A stretch of 64,000 bases of DNA, taken from positions 52,862 through 116,861 of the forward strand of contig NZ_MSJP01000014.1 of NCBI RefSeq assembly GCF_014596525.1. Direction: 5' to 3'. The number at the start of each line of letters is the position of its first letter. Position 1 is the stretch's first letter. Shown here piece by piece: positions 59,558-64,000 of this stretch. The position numbers were made by a program, and so were the translations under genes. The notes below the pieces were generated by a model. That model was given only the letters and a program-made list of their open reading frames with translations, searched no databases and had not been told where the DNA came from. Source of the DNA: Streptomyces sp. CBMA291. Its GTDB lineage: Bacteria > Actinomycetota > Actinomycetes > Streptomycetales > Streptomycetaceae.

Positions 59558-62131
59558 TCAGCCCCGTACCCCCCGACCCGTCCCCGGCAGCAGCACTCCC
59601 GCCGTCACCGTGAGCAGCACCGCGCCCGCGATCAGCCCCGCGTGGACCGGGTCCACGTGCGGAAGGCCACCGGTGAGGGCCCAGGCGAAGGAGAACAGCG
59701 GCAGGGCCGCCACCGCGGCGCCGAGGATCAGTCCCGTCGCGACGAGGAACCCCGCCTCCAGACCCAGCATCCGGCGCAGCTGGCCGGTCGTGGCGCCCAC
59801 CTGGCCGAGCAGCCGGAGTTCACCGCGCCGGCCCGCGCCGATCAGGGTGAGGGTGCTGAGGACGGCGAGGAGGGTGAGCCCGCCGATCGCGGAGACGATG
59901 GCGGCCGAGACGATCCCGTTCAACTCGGCTCCCGGCATGACGACTTGCTCGGGATCGACGGCACCCGCGCCGGGTACGGACTTTCCGCCCGCAGCCGGTC
60001 CGCCCGCCGCCAGGACGCCCCTCGTCGGGTCGCCCGCAGCCAGTACGCCCCCCGTCGGGCCGCCCGCCGCCAGGACGCGCTCCCCCGAGTCGCTCGCCGC
60101 CAGGACGCGCGCCGGGTACGGATCGCTCATGTGCGGGGCCAGTTCGGCCTTCGGCAGCAGGAACTCGCCGAGCGCGAGGGAGCGTTCGTAGACCGCGACC
60201 ACCCGCAGTCGCCTCGGCGTCCCGTCGCCGAGCCTCAGCTCGACCGTCGAACCGGGGCGTACGTCCAGCGAGTCGGCCATGGTGACGCCGACCGCGACCG
60301 TGCCCGTGCGGGCGAGTCCGGCCAGGTCGCCCGCGACGACTCCCGGGTCGAGCGTGCCCCGCAGGCCGTTCGCGTCGACGCCGAGCACCGGAAGCCGTTC
60401 GAGGCGCGGGGTACCGGCCTCGGTGCGGGCCAGGACCACCGTCGAGCGCAGGACGTCCGTCGCGGCGGCGACCCCCGGCAGTCGGCGTACCCGCTCCGCC
60501 GTCGTCCCCGTGAACGCGAGGTCCGCCGTGGTCGCGGTCCGCGCCTGCGCCTCGGCGGCGCGTTCCATCGTGGTGCCCGCCGAGAGCTGCACGAGGGCGA
60601 AGGCGGTGACGAGGACGACCGGGACGAGCGCGGCCCCGAGGCGGCGCGAGTGGGCATCCGCCCCGGCGGCGGCGAGCCGCCCGGGGGCGCCGCCGAGCCG
60701 CCGGAACGGACGGTCGAGGACCCTCATCGCGGCCCGCGCGATCCAGGGCCCGAGCAGGGCGCACCCGGCGACCAGCGTCACCGTGGCCGCACCCGCGGCG
60801 GCAGCGGCGGCCGCCCCGCCCATCGCGGTGGCGGTTCCGGCGGAGGCCACGCCCGCGAAGAGCAGCACGAGCCCGCCGACCCGCCGGGCGGTGCCCTTCC
60901 CCGGGGTGCCGGCTCCGCGTGCCGTGAAGAGGACGACGAGCCGGACGAGACCGGTGACGAGGGCCGCGACGACGAGGGCGGTGGCGAACAGCCAGGGCGG
61001 GGCCGGGAGTTCGAGGCCCTCGGGGACGACTCCTGGACGGTCGCGCAGCACCTGCCACAGCGCCGGGAACAGGGGTACGCCCGCGAGCGCGCCGAGCAGC
61101 GCGGCCGGGCCCGCCACCCGGGTCGCCTCGCGGCCCGCCGCCGCCCGTATCTGCCGGGGCGTCGCGCCGACCGAGAGCAGCAGGTCCCGCTCGGCGGCGC
61201 GCTGCCCGAGGGCCTGGGCGACGAGCGAGGCGAGGACGAGGACGGCGACGAGGAGGACGGTGCCGGAGACGGCGGCGAAGAGCTGGAGCAGCTCGGTGCG
61301 GGCGGGCGGGGCGGCGAGGTGTTCGGCGACGCCCCGCCCGTCCCCGGTGAGGGCCCTGAGCGGCTGCCCGGAGGCCGTGTCGGTGAGCCCGGCCCGGTCC
61401 AGGGCAGCCCGTACGCGCGCGTGGAGGGTGTCCACGGGGACGCCGGGCTCGGCGAGGATCCCGACGGCGTCGACGGCATCGGCGGCTCCGCCGGGGCCGG
61501 GGTGCCCGGCCTGCTTCCGTGCCTCGGCCGCCGTGACGTACAGCGTCGCGGGCCCGTCGGCGATCCCGACGACCGTGCGCCCGGCGACGGTCTCCCCGAC
61601 CCGGACCCCCGCCTCCCGTCCGGCCACCGTCTCGGAGCCGTCGCGGGGCGCCCGGCCCTCGACCAGCCGGCGGGGCGCGAGCCGTGCGGCGTCCCAGGAA
61701 CGGACCTCGTGGACCCGGGGCGCCGGGGAGCCGCCGGGCGCGGGCGGGGCGGGGTCCGCGACCGGGTCCCGTACGACGGACACGTGGTCCGGTATCGCCT
61801 CCCGTACGCCCGGGACCGCGCGCAGGACGGCGACGGTCTCCTCGGGGACGCGGACCCGCTCCGTCAGACCCGCCCGTTCGGTGACCGGTTCGCTTCCCCA
61901 GGGCTTCGCCGTCCAGCGGATCTCCTGGTCGCCCGCGACCACGACGGCGGCGGCCGCGTACCGCTCCACGCGCGCGTGGCCGAGGGCCGTCGAGCCGAGG
62001 GCGAGCGCCAGGGCGCCGACCAGTGCGGAGGTGACGGCGACGGCCGCGAAGACCGCCGTCCAGGCCTTCCGGTGCGTCCGCAGGGACTTGGCCGCGAGCA
62101 GCCGGACGGCGGAGTCGGCGCGCGGGCTCAT
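59558..62131 (-). CDS. FtsX-like ABC transporter permease (large)
   Basis: An 857-residue permease with about ten membrane spans: one near residues 25-45, three-span FtsX modules at about 250-350 and 730-855, and a central cluster at about 360-470. [25 protein letters not shown] and [27 protein letters not shown] are the two cytoplasmic FtsX motifs. A four-copy decapeptide repeat ([14 protein letters not shown], nucleotides about 59989-60109) interrupts an external loop. Its ATG overlaps the ATPase stop (ATGA). It is convergent with the two-component genes. Confidence 0.9.
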   Translation of the reverse strand: MSPRADSAVRLLAAKSLRTHRKAWTAVFAAVAVTSALVGALALALGSTALGHARVERYAAAAVVVAGDQEIRWTAKPWGSEPVTERAGLTERVRVPEETVAVLRAVPGVREAIPDHVSVVRDPVADPAPPAPGGSPAPRVHEVRSWDAARLAPRRLVEGRAPRDGSETVAGREAGVRVGETVAGRTVVGIADGPATLYVTAAEARKQAGHPGPGGAADAVDAVGILAEPGVPVDTLHARVRAALDRAGLTDTASGQPLRALTGDGRGVAEHLAAPPARTELLQLFAAVSGTVLLVAVLVLASLVAQALGQRAAERDLLLSVGATPRQIRAAAGREATRVAGPAALLGALAGVPLFPALWQVLRDRPGVVPEGLELPAPPWLFATALVVAALVTGLVRLVVLFTARGAGTPGKGTARRVGGLVLLFAGVASAGTATAMGGAAAAAAAGAATVTLVAGCALLGPWIARAAMRVLDRPFRRLGGAPGRLAAAGADAHSRRLGAALVPVVLVTAFALVQLSAGTTMERAAEAQARTATTADLAFTGTTAERVRRLPGVAAATDVLRSTVVLARTEAGTPRLERLPVLGVDANGLRGTLDPGVVAGDLAGLARTGTVAVGVTMADSLDVRPGSTVELRLGDGTPRRLRVVAVYERSLALGEFLLPKAELAPHMSDPYPARVLAASDSGERVLAAGGPTGGVLAAGDPTRGVLAAGGPAAGGKSVPGAGAVDPEQVVMPGAELNGIVSAAIVSAIGGLTLLAVLSTLTLIGAGRRGELRLLGQVGATTGQLRRMLGLEAGFLVATGLILGAAVAALPLFSFAWALTGGLPHVDPVHAGLIAGAVLLTVTAGVLLPGTGRGVRG
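59989..60109 (-). repeat. In-frame 30-bp tandem repeat in the permease gene
   Basis: Four copies encode [30 protein letters not shown] and [10 protein letters not shown]. Length variation here would keep the reading frame. Confidence 0.7.
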
Positions 62132-62916
62132 CGGGCCACCGCCGTACGGCCGTGTCCGGCACCCAGGATCTCCCGTACCCGGCGCTCGTCCGGCCGGTCG
62201 AGACGGTCGACCAGCCTGCCCCGGTCGAGGAAGACGGCCTCGTCCGTCCAGGCGGCGGCCACCGGATCGTGCGTGACGAGGACGACGGTGGTGCCCCGCT
62301 CGTCCGCCGCGCGCCGCAGCAGCGCGAGGACCTCGGCGGCGGTGACCGGGTCGAGCGCGGCGGTCGGCTCGTCGGCGAAGACCACCTCCGGCTCGTTGAC
62401 CAGGGCGCGGGCGATCGCCACCCGCTGCCGCTGGCCGCCGGAGAGGCGCTCGGGGCTGTCCTCCGCCCGGTCGGCGAGGCCGACGGCGGCGAGCCCGGCG
62501 AGGGCGCGGGCGTCGAGGTCCCGGCCCTCGCGGGCTCCGGCGAGGAGCAGCGGCAGGAGGACGTTCTCCCGCACGTTCAGGGCGGAGACGAGGTTCAGCG
62601 ACTGGAAGACGAAACCGACCCGGTCCCTGCGGAGCCGGGTGAGCCCGGCCGTCTTCAGACGGGCGAGGTCGACGCCCCCGATCCGTACCGTCCCGGCCGT
62701 CGGCCGTTCGAGCCCGGCGGCGCACCGCAGCAGGGTGGACTTGCCGGAGCCCGACCGGCCCATCACGGCCGTGAACCGGCCGCGCGGCACGACGAGGTGG
62801 ATCCCGTCGAGCACGGGGGCCCCGCCGCCGTAGCTCCGGCTCACGCCGTCGAGGGTGAGGGCGGCGGTGTCGGGGGCGAGGGTGGGGCCGCCCGGTGTCA
62901 GTGCGGTCGTCGTCAT
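62128..62916 (-). CDS. ABC transporter ATP-binding protein (MacB/LolD type)
   Basis: A 262-residue ATPase. Walker [16 protein letters not shown]-loop [14 protein letters not shown], signature [15 protein letters not shown], Walker [15 protein letters not shown], switch [10 protein letters not shown]. It forms an exporter or resistance transporter with the overlapping permease. The ATG at 62914-62916 ([10 protein letters not shown]) is used, since the longer in-frame start at 62991 lies within the operator palindrome. A TAGCGT -10-like hexamer sits at 62924-62929. Confidence 0.92.
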   Translation of the reverse strand: MTTTALTPGGPTLAPDTAALTLDGVSRSYGGGAPVLDGIHLVVPRGRFTAVMGRSGSGKSTLLRCAAGLERPTAGTVRIGGVDLARLKTAGLTRLRRDRVGFVFQSLNLVSALNVRENVLLPLLLAGAREGRDLDARALAGLAAVGLADRAEDSPERLSGGQRQRVAIARALVNEPEVVFADEPTAALDPVTAAEVLALLRRAADERGTTVVLVTHDPVAAAWTDEAVFLDRGRLVDRLDRPDERRVREILGAGHGRTAVAR

Positions 62917-62964
62917 ACCGACCACGCTAGGAAATCGCAGGTCACGGGGGTATGGGGCGGACTG

Positions 62965-63002
62965 CCGGAGGGAGGGTGGAGCTGGCTCCACCCTCCCTCC
63001 GG
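62965..63002. promoter_or_regulatory. Extended palindromic operator of the ABC operon
   Basis: A perfect inverted repeat with 18-bp arms and a 2-nt centre. The core GGTGGAGC-TG-GCTCCACC is at 62975-62992. It lies 48 bp before the ATPase start and matches the palindrome before the kinase/regulator operon. As RNA it would also form a strong hairpin, so a terminator for tmk is an alternative reading. Confidence 0.65.
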
Positions 63003-63294
63003 GTTGGCCCTTACGGGGTGACCCCTGGGGGTGGCTCTTACGGGGCGGTTCTTAGGGAGCGGTTCTTAGGGGGTGATCCCTACGGGCTGGTCCCTGGGGC
63101 CGCACACGGCTTGGTCCGGGGCTCCCGGCTGGGCCTCGGACCGGCTTCCCGGCCCGGGAGGGCGCTTCCCGTACCTCGGAGAGGGCAGGTTCCCGCACCC
63201 CCGGGAGGGCCGCCTCCCGTACCCGTTCCCGGCCCGCCGTACCCCGGGCCGAGGACGGGAAACACCTGCGCAGTGGCGGATCAACGCCAACCCG
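63003..63294. other. Repeat-rich gap between the ABC operon and tmk
   Basis: No gene is seen. Short units such as CTTACGGGG, CTTAGGGAG, CTTAGGGGG and CCTACGGGC recur at 12-20-bp intervals up to about 63090. Pro/Gly-coding low-complexity sequence follows. Confidence 0.4.
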
Positions 63295-64000
63295 TCAACG
63301 GCGCCGACGCCTGTTCCCCCGCCGATTCTCGTCGTCAGTGGGCTCGTCCCCGGACCCGAACCCAGAGCCGGACCCAGAGCCGGGTCCGGCCTCGCCGTCG
63401 TCCTCCCCGTACCCGCCGAACAGCTCGTCCGCGAGGGTCGGCAGGTCGTCGAGAGGGGTTTCCTCGGCCCAGTCGGAGCGGCGGCGCGGCCGGCCGTTCT
63501 CGTCGAGCTGGGGCAGCTCCCGGGTGCGCTCGTTCGCCCCGTGGGGGTCCGTCCGCTCGTCGCGGAAGATGCCCGGCGGCACCCGGTCGGCCGGGTCGGA
63601 CGGCCGGTCGTCCCGTACGCGGGGCAGCGCGGCGGTCGTCTCCGTGTCCCGTACGACGGGCAGGACGGCGGTCTCGTCGGCGGCGCGGGCGTCGCGGTCC
63701 TTGATCCTGGGCAGGACCGCGGTCTCGTCGTCCTGGGCCCCGAGGCGGACGATCGGGGTGGGGACGGTGATCTCGTTCGCCGACTCCTCGACCGGGCGGT
63801 CCGGCTTCACGACCGGGGTCGGAACCGTGATCTCGTTGGCCGACTCCTCGGCGGAACGCGCGGTACCGGCGCCCGTGCCCCGCGCGGCCCTCGCCTCGCG
63901 CTCCTGAGCCGCCTGCCGCGCGACGGCCGTACGCTCCGCCGCCTTCCGCTCGGCGGCCCTCTTCTCGGCCTCGGCGCGTCGGCGGGCGGCCTTCGCGTCC
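63295..64000 (-). CDS. tmk: Thymidylate kinase, disordered C-terminal tail (partial)
   Basis: The 3' end of a gene running off the window: 234 codons are visible and none belong to a folded domain. The segment starts with an Ala/Arg/Glu helix-like stretch, then has two ESANEITVPTP units, several DETAVLP units, and ends RSDWAEETPLDDLPTLADEL and an RRR-rich tail. From memory this is the tail of the large Streptomyces dTMP kinase (MFS-kinase fusion) next to holB. The kinase domain lies outside the window, so the name rests on the tail and context. Confidence 0.65.
   Translation of the reverse strand, partial: DAKAARRRAEAEKRAAERKAAERTAVARQAAQEREARAARGTGAGTARSAEESANEITVPTPVVKPDRPVEESANEITVPTPIVRLGAQDDETAVLPRIKDRDARAADETAVLPVVRDTETTAALPRVRDDRPSDPADRVPPGIFRDERTDPHGANERTRELPQLDENGRPRRRSDWAEETPLDDLPTLADELFGGYGEDDGEAGPGSGSGSGFGSGDEPTDDENRRGNRRRRR

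Overview
The window is high-GC actinobacterial chromosome and almost certainly Streptomyces. The evidence is G/C-rich third codon positions throughout, many GTG starts, and characteristic families: a paired XRE-DUF5753 regulator, ATP-binding protein and DUF397 protein; a SigE-family sigma factor; DUF6479; and a thymidylate kinase with a long repetitive tail. From memory, the order of the housekeeping genes resembles the S. coelicolor core (nuoD2, folP-folB-folK, folE, ftsH, hpt, tilS, dacB, ppa, then holB and tmk). I could not check this here.

Layout. 1-7.2 kb: the end of nuoD, a coiled-coil membrane protein coupled to an acetyltransferase, a complete OpuC-type osmoprotectant ABC importer with its ATPase divergent from the permeases, and a membrane-anchored esterase. 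7.3-13.1 kb: an MprF-like membrane protein, then the folate genes folP, an NTF2-like gene, folB, folK, a DUF3180 membrane protein and the convergent folE. 13.2-20.1 kb, minus strand: ftsH, hpt, tilS, a DUF2342 zinc metalloprotease and dacB. 20.2-27.7 kb: ppa, a ThrE-like exporter, DedA, a YbjQ-like protein, a ClC channel, a PadR regulator and an aldehyde dehydrogenase. 27.7-29.8 kb: the XRE/ATPase/DUF397 regulatory module. 30-43 kb: a FUSC exporter, a DUF2786 protein, a MacB-like ABC pair, an acetyltransferase, a family A DNA polymerase, and a SigE sigma factor with a membrane-anchored partner. Several intergenic stretches here are made of tandem repeats.

From about 43.5 to 53.8 kb base composition is visibly less GC-rich and the content is accessory. 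A minus-strand operon encodes a C5-cytosine methyltransferase, a Vsr-like nuclease, a small coupled protein, a GHKL (MORC/MutL-like) ATPase with a zinc ribbon, an SF2 helicase fused to an Mrr-like nuclease, and an unrecognised 218-residue protein. I read it as a MORC-type restriction-modification or anti-phage system. Decayed gene fragments lie at its left edge. To its right are a small membrane protein and an 817-residue HTH plus two-propeller WD40 protein that ends next to tRNA-Thr(CGT).

54-64 kb returns to core: a secreted tripeptidyl-peptidase-like hydrolase, holB, a small membrane protein, a two-component system convergent with an ABC transporter, and the 3' end of tmk.

The regulatory signals worth most attention are: (1) a GGTGGAGC-NN-GCTCCACC palindrome in front of both the two-component operon and the convergent ABC operon, with a related 8-2-8 palindrome before the other ABC pair; (2) a 27-bp motif, in the same orientation, upstream of both the ATP-binding gene and the DUF397 gene; (3) a double operator before the aldehyde dehydrogenase. 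Tandem repeats that include gene stop codons recur at three loci.
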